Assembly (NCBI RefSeq): GCF_000429265.1
Contig: NZ_KE386871.1
Coordinates: forward strand, 363,977 to 427,976
Length of the DNA: 64,000 nucleotides
From: Actinomyces gerencseriae DSM 6844
GTDB taxonomy: Bacteria > Actinomycetota > Actinomycetes > Actinomycetales > Actinomycetaceae
Direction of reading: 5' to 3'
In this document: in pieces, positions 37,696 to 44,846 of the stretch
Layout of the letters: each line of letters begins with the position of its first letter
Numbering within the stretch: the first letter of the stretch is position 1
The notes under the pieces: generated by a model
What the model saw: only the letters and a program-made list of their open reading frames with translations
Databases searched by the model: none
What the model was told of the DNA's origin: nothing
Position numbers and translations under genes: made by a program

Positions 37696-37754
37696 CAGTC
37701 GGCCGGGACCAGCCGGTGGACGGGCCACCGCGCGCACGTCCCCTGAACCGTCCC

Positions 37755-37908
37755 GAGTGATCGGCCCGAGAGACGGCGGCACCGAGCTCACCACGACCCT
37801 CAAGCCTCTCGCCGTACTGGACCGGCCCGAGCGCCGGCGGCGCCGGGGGCGGCCTCACCGTCGCGGACGCCTTTGGACTGGACCGGCCCGAGCGCCGGCG
37901 GCGCCGGG
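37755..37908. repeat. Three-copy CRISPR-like array, 61-bp period
   Basis: Copies 37816-37847 and 37877-37908 are identical over 32 bp (start ACTGGACCGGCCCGAGCG). A degenerate copy lies exactly 61 bp upstream (37755-37786), matching 23 of its last 28 positions. The 29-bp spacers are unrelated. It lies between the ParA-like gene and the next gene. A degenerate end repeat and constant period are CRISPR-array hallmarks. Confidence 0.65.
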
Positions 37909-38087
37909 ACGCCGGATATGTGACGGGAAGCATCTCGCAGGGCCCCACAACAGCAGCTCCGCAGCCGTTGTCCACGGGGCTCGAACCGCCGCGTCGCACG
38001 CCGAGGGGGCCGGGCCCTAGCGTGCGAGGACACAGTCACCTACTCGCTGCGCCCCCTCGATCCGCGCAGCCCCGTCGAGGAGCCACC

Positions 38088-39119
38088 ATGTCCGTATCCG
38101 ATCGCCGTCGCCCGCACTCCCGCCCCCGCACAACCAATCCGGTCCGGATGCTCCACACCGGCGCCGCCTTCGGCCTGGCCGACGCCCCCGGCGCCGTGGA
38201 GAACACCTTCGAGGAGACAACCCTGATCGAGATCGCCCTGACAATGCGGGCCAAGCTCGCCGCCCGCGGGATCACCACCGAGCTGGCGGACGGAAGCGGC
38301 GGCCCCGAGCTGCACGGCACCAACACCTACGAGGGCATGATCCTGCCCCTGGATAAGACGGCCTTCGAGCTGGCGGGCCACAGCAGATCGAAGTGGAACA
38401 CCATACTGGACGTGCGGGTCGCCCAGACGGTCAGCATGACCGCCTGCCTCGGGAAGCCGCTGAGTACTGCCGAGCAGTGGCGCGCCGCGGTGCGCACGCG
38501 GCTGATCGACCCGGATGAGGCCCGCCCCCGGGGAGGGCCGGTCCATCGTCCTTTCGCAGGCAACCTCGTCCTGGGCCTGTACCGACGGTTCGACGGCGGG
38601 GTCCATCCGATCCTCCCCGCGCTCCTGGGGGACTGCCCGCTGACCATCGATGAGCTCTTCGAGGCGGGCCAGCGCAACACCGATGAGGCGCCTGTGGTCC
38701 ACTCCGGCCCGATCGGCGCCGGAGCGTGGGCCCTGCACGGGGAGGGCTTCTTCACGGCTTCCAAGGCCGCCAACCTGGGACGGATCCTGGGGGAGATCGA
38801 CGTCGACACGAGCGCGGGCGTGCTCTTCGCCGTCCCGCACAAGCACGCGCTGGGCCTGCACCCGGTGGACCGGCGGGATCCGGAGTGGGCATTGCGTTCG
38901 ATGGTGCTGTTCATCCAGGACGAGATCGCCCAGCACGTCGATCCGCTGCTGTCCGCATTCGTCTTCTACCGCGCCCCCGACGGTGAGATCGAGGCGGTGG
39001 CGCTGCCCGATCCGGGTCAGGGATCCGTGGGCGGGACGCGGACGATTCTGTCCCTGCCCGCACCTCGTTTCGATGCGATCCTCGAGGCCGCCGGTGTCTC
39101 GGGCCCGTCCGCCGGATGA
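38088..39119 (+). CDS. Conserved-looking protein of unknown function, partner of the ParA-like gene
   Basis: 343 residues. I do not recognise the family. The sequence looks like a compact soluble globular protein without TM or signal: TNTYEGMILPLDKTAFELAG, WALHGEGFFTASKAANLGRI, GVLFAVPHKHALGLHPVD, DEIAQHVDPLLSAFVFYRAP. The N-terminal 20 residues are basic. ATG 38088 has GAGGAG 6 bp upstream; upstream open frame back to 37920 runs through the repeat array and is not coding. The same direction and neighbourhood as the ParA-like gene and the motif array make it a candidate DNA-binding or adaptor partner (inference). Confidence 0.7.
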   Translation: MSVSDRRRPHSRPRTTNPVRMLHTGAAFGLADAPGAVENTFEETTLIEIALTMRAKLAARGITTELADGSGGPELHGTNTYEGMILPLDKTAFELAGHSRSKWNTILDVRVAQTVSMTACLGKPLSTAEQWRAAVRTRLIDPDEARPRGGPVHRPFAGNLVLGLYRRFDGGVHPILPALLGDCPLTIDELFEAGQRNTDEAPVVHSGPIGAGAWALHGEGFFTASKAANLGRILGEIDVDTSAGVLFAVPHKHALGLHPVDRRDPEWALRSMVLFIQDEIAQHVDPLLSAFVFYRAPDGEIEAVALPDPGQGSVGGTRTILSLPAPRFDAILEAAGVSGPSAG

Positions 39120-39307
39120 TCCGTCCCCGGATCGATCACCGGGACTCAGCCCTCGTCGTCCAATGCGTGTCCCGTCACCGGTCCCTCCGTGTCGGGCCGC
39201 TGGTCCGCGCGCTGCGCGCCGCCGGCCCGTGCGCCGCGCGCCGTCGACCTGTGAAGCCCGGAGCGCCGGGAGGCGCCGCCGCTTCGTCGCCGTGCGCCAC
39301 CGGCCCC

Positions 39308-39488
39308 GCGCGGTCGTACGCAGTCCCACCCGGTCGTGCATAAAACCGCGCGGTCGTACCCCTACCGCACGCGGTCGTACACAATTCCACGCGGTCGTAC
39401 CTTAGAGTTCCTCTAAGGTACGACCGCGCAACGCGAAGTACGACCACGCACCCCCGGATACGACCACGCGTCTCCGGGTACGACCGCG
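39308..39488. repeat. Mirror-image array of nine CGGTCGTAC motifs with central palindrome
   Basis: Five forward copies of CGGTCGTAC (39311, 39331 [one base changed], 39351, 39372, 39392) and four reverse-complement copies (starting 39418, 39438, 39458 [one base changed], 39478). Spacing is 20, 20, 21, 20 and then 20, 20, 20 bp, about two helical turns. In the centre a perfect inverted repeat with 18-bp arms (39390-39407 and 39411-39428; CGCGGTCGTACCTTAGAG) surrounds TTC. This looks like a multi-site protein-binding locus such as a centromere, iteron origin or complex operator. It begins about 190 bp after the unknown-function gene. Confidence 0.85.
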
Positions 39489-39555
39489 CAGGACTCCGGA
39501 ACGCCGAACCACCAGCACCGCCCGCCCCGACCACACCCTCACGCACGAAGAACCC

Positions 39556-39763
39556 GATAACGCCGACGTCGTCGTGGGAGTCCTCACCGCGCAGGCCGAA
39601 GAGGCTGCGGTCGGTCTCCGAGACGATCGGGACGATCGAGCGGGACGCGCTCACCCGCGGGGTCCAGTCGTGACCGGCTTCCCTCCAGGTGTTGCGGTAA
39701 CGGTGGGTCCGCTCCGCCTGAAGCCGCGAGAGGCCATCGCCGGCGGCCTCGGTCGGGAGGGCG
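39556..39763 (-). pseudogene. Fragment of a luciferase-like (LLM) flavin monooxygenase
   Basis: In one minus-strand frame the DNA encodes LPTEAAGDGLSRLQAERTHRY, then RNTWREAGHDWTPRVSASRS, IVPIVSETDRSLFGL and DDVGVI, which matches the C-terminal third of LLM-class monooxygenases. There is no N-terminal part, and homology stops where the motif array begins. A 61-bp repeat unit (39739-39828) interrupts its upstream end and shifts the frame. It is not related closely to the intact LLM gene at 20.7 kb. Confidence 0.65.
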
Positions 39764-39828
39764 GAGCCCGCGCTGCCGCATCCCCGGCAGTCGATACGTG
39801 CCGGCGGCCTCGGTCGGGAGGGTGGGGC
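39739..39828. repeat. X-S-X unit: 29-bp repeat pair, period 61
   Basis: Copies at 39739-39767 and 39800-39828 match in 27 of 29 bases, with a 32-bp spacer: exactly the 29+32 geometry of type I-E CRISPR units. The repeat starts GCCGGCGGCCTCGGTCGGG. On the minus strand both copies encode LPTEAAG, but in different frames because the period is 61, so the unit behaves as a frameshifting insertion. A weak third match may lie near 39860. Confidence 0.75.
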
Positions 39829-39837
39829 TCATGAGGT

Positions 39838-40026
39838 TCAGACCCTGGCGGGCGGTCCGCTCGGCGGTCCGGCGCGAGCCCGCGCCCTACCGCAGTCGGC
39901 GGTCCGCCCCGGGGCGTGCGGCTCCACGCGCAACCGCGCCGAGGCGTCGGGATCGCCGGGGTCGCGACCGTGCCCGTAGTGACAGAAGCCGAGGAGCCCG
40001 AATGCCTTCTTGCACTTCTCACCCAT
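39838..40026 (-). CDS. Possible small protein coupled to the glycosyltransferase gene
   Basis: 62 residues: MGEKCKKAFGLLGFCHYGHG, then DPGDPDAS and a basic tail. The ATG at 40026 overlaps the stop of the glycosyltransferase (ATGGGTGA), so coupling is likely. Two Cys and two His in the first 20 residues could bind metal. The ordered N-terminal half looks protein-like; the Arg/Pro-rich tail does not. No family recognised. Confidence 0.4.
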   Translation of the reverse strand: MGEKCKKAFGLLGFCHYGHGRDPGDPDASARLRVEPHAPGRTADCGRARARAGPPSGPPARV

Positions 40027-41335
40027 CCGACTCGCGGACTCGTTCCGGGCCTCCGCGCGATGAGCGTCGCCCGACTCCCGCCGCTCCCCCTCGGCACAGC
40101 ACCCGGTTGATGCGATCGATGGCGGCGGCGCAGCCGTCCTCGTCCGCCATCGCCTCGCCCAGCGCTCCGGCGGCGTCGGCCAGGGCGTCGATGGCGCGCA
40201 GGCGCTCGGCAAGAGCCTCCCCGGTCATGCGCTCGAGCGGACGCGGCGAGACCCCCAGCTCGCGGAGGCGGCCGGCCCAGAAGGGCTGATCGCCGAAGAA
40301 TGGACGGATGATCTGCGGAGTCCCCGCATGGAGCGCGGCGCCCACGGTTCCCACTCCGCCGTGGTGGACGACGGCCGCGGCCCTCGGCAGGAGCCCGCCC
40401 AAAGGAGCCTCCTCGACGGCGAGGACGTCGTCGCCTCCCGACGCGCTCAACCCCGCCCATCCGGCCAGGAGGATCCCCCTGCGCCCCGCACGGCGCAGGC
40501 CGTCCACCACCTCTCGGGCGAGCCGCGCCGGGTCGCCGTGCCTCATGCTTCCGAAGCCGACGACCACGGGTGGCGGCCCGGCGACCAGGAAGCGCTCGAC
40601 GTCCGCCGGAAGAGTCCCGGCCTCACGCAACCGCCAGAAGCCGAGGGGGCGCTGGGAGGGGCGCCACTCGGGCGGCGCCGCCAGCAGACGGGGGCTCCAG
40701 GCGCTGAGAATCCCCCGCGAGGCGATGATCCTGGAGAAGGGGATCGGGCGCGTCGTGACACCGAGACGCGTCGACCGCCACTGAGCCACCATCCTTCGCC
40801 ATGGCGCCTCGGACGCCCCGACCAGCGACCATGAGGCGCGGCGCAGGGGCCGCGGCGTTCCGACCGGGGCGAACGGAACCTGGAAGGCGCTCGTCGGCGG
40901 CCCGGTGGGGATGAGTTGAGCGGGCAGCCCGGGGACCCCGAGCCTCTCCGCGACGCTCGCTCCGCCCAGGGCCTTCTGGGTGAAGACGACGACGTCGGCC
41001 CGACCGGCCTCCTCGTGCGCGAGCTCAGCGAGATCGTCCAGCCACCGCCGCATCAGCGGCCGTATGCGACCCAGCGAGAGCGCGGCCCGGACCGGCCCCG
41101 CCCCCACGAGCTCGTCCTGGAGATCGAGGATGCTGTCGTCCAGGCCGACGAACTCGACGCCGAAGCGCGTGGCCAGGTCGCCGAAGCGCCTCGGCGCGGC
41201 GACGACGGGGCCGGCCCCGGACTCGGCGAGGGCGCGGGCCAGCACCAGGAACGGCTGAACGTCGCCGCGGCTCCCAGTGGTGATGAGCAGCGGTCTGCTG
41301 CCGACGATCGACGAGAGCGGATCGATCGAGCCCAT
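40019..41335 (-). CDS. UDP-glycosyltransferase-like (GT1/GT28, sterol-glucosyltransferase type)
   Basis: 438 residues. N-terminal LLITTGSRGDVQPFLVLARALAESG is the acceptor-domain signature, with FVGLDDSILDLQDELVGAG. The donor-site motif is AAAVVHHGGVGTVGAALHAG-TPQIIRPFFGDQPFWAGRL, equivalent to the PSPG box. It should transfer a sugar from UDP/TDP-sugar to a lipophilic acceptor. ATG 41335 is chosen for GGAGAGG 3 bp upstream; the longer frame runs through a duplicated repeat. Confidence 0.88.
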   Translation of the reverse strand: MGSIDPLSSIVGSRPLLITTGSRGDVQPFLVLARALAESGAGPVVAAPRRFGDLATRFGVEFVGLDDSILDLQDELVGAGPVRAALSLGRIRPLMRRWLDDLAELAHEEAGRADVVVFTQKALGGASVAERLGVPGLPAQLIPTGPPTSAFQVPFAPVGTPRPLRRASWSLVGASEAPWRRMVAQWRSTRLGVTTRPIPFSRIIASRGILSAWSPRLLAAPPEWRPSQRPLGFWRLREAGTLPADVERFLVAGPPPVVVGFGSMRHGDPARLAREVVDGLRRAGRRGILLAGWAGLSASGGDDVLAVEEAPLGGLLPRAAAVVHHGGVGTVGAALHAGTPQIIRPFFGDQPFWAGRLRELGVSPRPLERMTGEALAERLRAIDALADAAGALGEAMADEDGCAAAIDRINRVLCRGGAAGVGRRSSRGGPERVRESDG

Positions 41336-41440
41336 AGTCCTCTCCATACCGCGGGAGCCTAGCGGCCCGATCGGCCCGGTCGCCCGGCCGTCCACGCGTC
41401 CGTCCGCCCGGCCGATGACGGGCGGGTCGACGCGAACGCA

Positions 41441-41527
41441 CCGGCGCCCCTGTATGACGGCTCCCCCCTGGAGCGGGCCGGCTACTCGTGCGTGCGAGTG
41501 CCGGCGCCCCTGTATGACGGCTCCCCC
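41441..41527. repeat. X-S-X unit: 27-bp repeat pair, period 60
   Basis: Identical 27-bp copies (start CCGGCGCCCCTGTATGACGG) at 41441-41467 and 41501-41527 around a 33-bp unrelated spacer, in the divergent space between the glycosyltransferase and a membrane-protein gene. Flanking bases diverge at once on both sides. The second copy ends 51 bp before the ATG at 41579, so promoter elements may be duplicated. Confidence 0.8.
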
Positions 41528-41578
41528 GGCTGATACGGTGGCCGGCATCAGCGCCCCCGTCAGCGGAGGATGATGACG

Positions 41579-42850
41579 ATGCGACTCAGCACGAAGCAGG
41601 TCCTATGGTGCGGGATCACCGCGCTTCTCCTGAGCGCGGTGAACGTCGCCCTGATCCTTGTGTCCCCGCGGGCCTTCGATGACGGCCTCCTCATGTGGGC
41701 GCCGACCGCGTCGATGGCCCTCGCACCGCTGCCCCTGGTGATCGGCGCCCTCGGACTGGCGTGCCGGCACGACCTGCTGCCACCGGGCCGTACGTCGTGG
41801 ACCGCCGCCATCTCAACGCTGTCGCTGATTCTCGGTGCCATTGCGCAGGTCTCGTGGGCGGTGGCGTTCACCGCCGCTGACGTCGGCGATCCCGTCCCGA
41901 CCTCCGGGCGTCTCTACGTACCGCTGGGCCTTGCGGCCTGGGGGCTGGGAGCCGCGGCGATCGCGATCGTTCTCGACGGCGTCATCGCGGAACGGCTGCG
42001 CCGGGGGCCGCGCATGATCATCGGGATCGTGGCGGGCGCGTTCATAGCGCCCGTGGGTGGACTGGCCCTGACGATGTCCTCGTTCACGATCGCCGGAGCC
42101 TCCATCGCGCTCATGGCCCTCGCGCTCTCCCGCGGGCGGGGAGTCCAGCCCGCGACCGAACCAGCCGAATCGACCGAACCGCCGCAGGCGCCGGTTCAGC
42201 CACGGGCGACCGCCACCCCGTCTCCCGCGAGGACTCTCACGAGAACCCGATGGGTGCGGCCGCTCGGCGCCTGCGCCGCCCTTCTCGGACTGGTGGGGCT
42301 GGTGGGAATCGGCTGCGCGGCCGTGCGCACGATGCTTCCGTCGTCGATGGCACCCGATCTCATGGTCGCAGGCGTCCAGATCGGGCTATTCGCCATCCTC
42401 CCCCTGCTCGCCGCGATCGGCCTGCGGTTCTCGGGCTCTTCGCCGCATTCGTCGATCCACACCTGGGGGCCGATCGCGCTGGCGAGTCTATCGGTGGCGG
42501 CGATGGCGATCGCGGAGCTCCTGGACTCACCCGATCTCGACTGGATCGCCCTGGCCATGGTCGTCTCGGCCGCCTGCGGCGGCATCGCGATCGGCTGGGC
42601 CATCATCCGCGGGGTGCGCATGCCCGCAGTGCGACGCACCATTCTGGCAGTCGCCGCGGGACTGCTCTACACGCAGCTGCTGGGAATGCCCCTGGCAACC
42701 TGTGCCGCCCCCGTCATCCCCCTCGTCGGCGGACTCATCCTGACGTGTCGACGCCCTCGCAGGCGGCGCGACCTGCGGGCCCCGCGCCCCGCTCTCAGCG
42801 CCGGCCGGGATCCGCGGCGAGCGCCTCCCCCGCCTATCGCATGGGGATGA
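41579..42850 (+). CDS. Multi-pass membrane protein of unknown function (paralogue A)
   Basis: 423 residues with about ten hydrophobic helices in two halves, separated by a Pro/Ala/Thr-rich cytoplasmic stretch (about 205-225). Starts MRLSTKQVLWCGITALLLSA. No known transporter signature was found. ATG 41579 is placed by GGAGG 9 bp upstream. The C-terminus, ending PPPPIAWG, and the stop lie in the first copy of a 29-bp repeat. A decayed relative follows directly. Confidence 0.7.
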   Translation: MRLSTKQVLWCGITALLLSAVNVALILVSPRAFDDGLLMWAPTASMALAPLPLVIGALGLACRHDLLPPGRTSWTAAISTLSLILGAIAQVSWAVAFTAADVGDPVPTSGRLYVPLGLAAWGLGAAAIAIVLDGVIAERLRRGPRMIIGIVAGAFIAPVGGLALTMSSFTIAGASIALMALALSRGRGVQPATEPAESTEPPQAPVQPRATATPSPARTLTRTRWVRPLGACAALLGLVGLVGIGCAAVRTMLPSSMAPDLMVAGVQIGLFAILPLLAAIGLRFSGSSPHSSIHTWGPIALASLSVAAMAIAELLDSPDLDWIALAMVVSAACGGIAIGWAIIRGVRMPAVRRTILAVAAGLLYTQLLGMPLATCAAPVIPLVGGLILTCRRPRRRRDLRAPRPALSAGRDPRRAPPPPIAWG

Positions 42851-42913
42851 GCGTGCGGGTGACGTGCCTGGATGACCCGGTCGAGCCTCCCCCGCCTATC
42901 GCATGGGGATGAG
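42823..42913. repeat. X-S-X unit: exact 29-bp repeat pair, 33-bp spacer, at a gene junction
   Basis: Copies at 42823-42851 and 42885-42913 are identical (start GCCTCCCCCGCCTATCGCAT, end GGGGATGAG). The CTCCCC..GGGGATGAG layout is close to type I-E CRISPR repeats. The first copy contains the stop of paralogue A inside ATGA (42847-42850); the second contains the same ATGA (42909-42912), whose ATG starts the next gene. Removing one repeat plus spacer would restore a 4-bp stop/start overlap, so the unit looks inserted into a coupled gene pair. Confidence 0.85.
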
Positions 42914-44029
42914 GCTCGGCAGGAAGACGGCAATGGGATGCAGCATCATCTCGCTCCTCCTGCTCGCCCTGACCCCCGTGTCCCTCGCCGTCTTCCTGGC
43001 CGGCACGTCACTCGTGCAGGCCGACGCCGATGATCACCCCCTCCGCTGGGTGACGGGCGCATCCGCCTCCCTCAGCGCCGCCTTCCTGGCCATCGGGCTT
43101 CTCAGCCTCGCCCGCGAGCGCGGCTGGCCTCATGGCACGCTCTCGCCGCCGCCGTGGCGATCGCCGTCAGCGATCTGACCATCAGCAGGCGGCTGGACCC
43201 GGGACTGCGCGCCGTCGCCGGGATCGCAGTGGGCGCGCTGCTGGCACCGGCAGTCTGGATCGCCTTCTCATTCCTCTGGATGTACGCCATGGCCGCTCCG
43301 GTGGCGCTCCTAGTGGTCACGGCCGCTGATAAGAAGCCGGCACGGCCACCGGCCGCGGCAGCACCGCGGGCCGTGACGACCAGGAGGATCATGAGGGACC
43401 TGCCGCAGATGGACCTGCCCCGATGGAGAGTCCGGTCGATACGGCTCCTCGGCGCCTGCGCCACCGCGCTCGGAGCAGTGGCGGCCGCGTGCGTCATCAT
43501 GAGGATCATGGGGATTCCAGCCGTCGCCCCGCGGGAGGTGCTCCTGACGCTCGGAGTTCCGGTCGGCCTCATCGCCTTCATCCCCCTGCTGATGGCGCTC
43601 GGCCTGTGGGTGTCCGGGCGCTTCTCCCGCCCCGCGGTGCACGTCTGGGGAGTCTGGGGACCGGTCGCACTGGGGAGCGCCTCCGCCATCGGACTCGCGG
43701 TTCTGTACCGTCTGGGGGCATCGGGCACGGGTGCCGTCTCGACGCTCCCGGCCCGTGCGGCGGTGGCGGCGTGCTGCGGGGCGGCTCTCATCTGGGTGGT
43801 ACTCGCCTGGTTCTCCCTCAACCTGGCGTCACGGATCGTCGGAGGCATCGGCCTGGGGCTGATCTGCATGGTCCTGGCCGCGACGATGTTCCGGGACGCC
43901 ATCTCCGTCCCCCCCGGTCCTCGGTCTCGTCATCATGGCCATGTCGCCCGGCCTCCTCTCCCCCGAGAGGCCCCGACCGGCGGTGGGAGCGCCCCGTCGG
44001 GCCGACCCGCATCCACGGCTGAGCCAGTA
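42909..44029 (+). pseudogene. Decayed second copy of the membrane protein (paralogue B)
   Basis: Starts MRLGRKTAMGCSIISLLLLA, like paralogue A. The frame is lost near 43110-43150: reading continues in another frame as AAVAIAVSDLTISRRLDPGLRAVAGIAVGALLAP, corresponding to A but with about 60 residues missing. It continues through IRLLGACATALGAVAA to about 43910, where a run of seven C shifts the frame again (VPPVLGLVIMAMSPGLLSP, stop at 44027-44029). No good ribosome site precedes the ATG. Two frameshifts and a deletion make a functional product unlikely unless they are sequencing errors. Confidence 0.7.
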
Positions 44030-44039
44030 GCATCGACCC

Positions 44040-44795
44040 ATGTCCTCCAACGACGCGACACAGCCCCGCTCGGGCGCCCCGGTCATCCCTCGACGAGTCC
44101 TACCGGTTCGGGGCCGCGCGGCGCTCCAGCCGGAGGAGCCGCCGGTCCCCGACTGGTACGCCAGCGATGAGCGCGCATTCGCCGACCATGTCCTGGCCGT
44201 CCTCTCCCGAGTGGCCCACCCCACCGGTCGTCCGGGAATCATCGCGGTGGACGGGCGCAGCGGCTCCGGCAAGACCACCGTCACCTCACGACTGACCTCC
44301 GTCGTCCCCGACGCGCAGGTGCTGCACATCGACGACCTCGACTGGAACGAGCCCCTCTTCCAGTGGGATCACCTGCTCGTCGCCGCACTCACCGAGCTGC
44401 GCCGGAACGGATCCCTCGATCTCAGGCCCCCGGCATGGCAGCGCCACGGACGCGAGGGCTCCATCACCATCACCGCGGGCGCACCGCTCGTGATCGTGGA
44501 GGGCACGGGCTCGGGGATGCGCGCGGTGGCCGACCTCGTCGATATCCACATCTGGATGCAGACCGACGACGAGGTCGCCGAGCGACGCGGCATCGCGCGG
44601 GACATCGACGACGGCACGAACGGCGACGAGCAGGAGTCCGTGGAGTTCTGGCACTGGTGGACGCGCAGCGAGCGCCCGTTCTTCGCCGCCGATCGACCGT
44701 GGGAGCGCGCCCGCTTCATCGTCTCCGGTCAGGCCCTGCCCGGGTTGGCGGGCGATGAGATCGCCTGGGCCGAAGGACCGTTGGCCCGGCCCTGA
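44040..44795 (+). CDS. P-loop kinase, uridine-kinase-like
   Basis: 251 residues. Walker A is IIAVDGRSGSGKTTVTSRL (near 68-85); LHIDDLDWNEPLFQWDHL is the substrate-side DD region of uridine/phosphoribulokinase-like proteins; VIVEGTGSGMRAVADLVDI the Walker B. The R-rich VAERRGIARDIDD is the lid. It probably phosphorylates a nucleoside or small alcohol. Starts 10 bp after the pseudogene's end. Confidence 0.82.
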   Translation: MSSNDATQPRSGAPVIPRRVLPVRGRAALQPEEPPVPDWYASDERAFADHVLAVLSRVAHPTGRPGIIAVDGRSGSGKTTVTSRLTSVVPDAQVLHIDDLDWNEPLFQWDHLLVAALTELRRNGSLDLRPPAWQRHGREGSITITAGAPLVIVEGTGSGMRAVADLVDIHIWMQTDDEVAERRGIARDIDDGTNGDEQESVEFWHWWTRSERPFFAADRPWERARFIVSGQALPGLAGDEIAWAEGPLARP

Positions 44796-44846
44796 GCCGC
44801 TGGCACCCCGCGAGGCTCCGCCGATCCACTCCCGATCCCCTCCGCG

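Noticed and set aside
37920..38087. N-terminal extension of the unknown protein
   Set aside because: No ribosome site and Arg/Pro-rich; ATG 38088 has a good site.
39175..39654. 159-residue minus-strand open frame over the motif array
   Set aside because: Its middle is only the translation of the CGGTCGTAC repeats. Only the first ~40 residues resemble a protein, and those belong to the LLM fragment.
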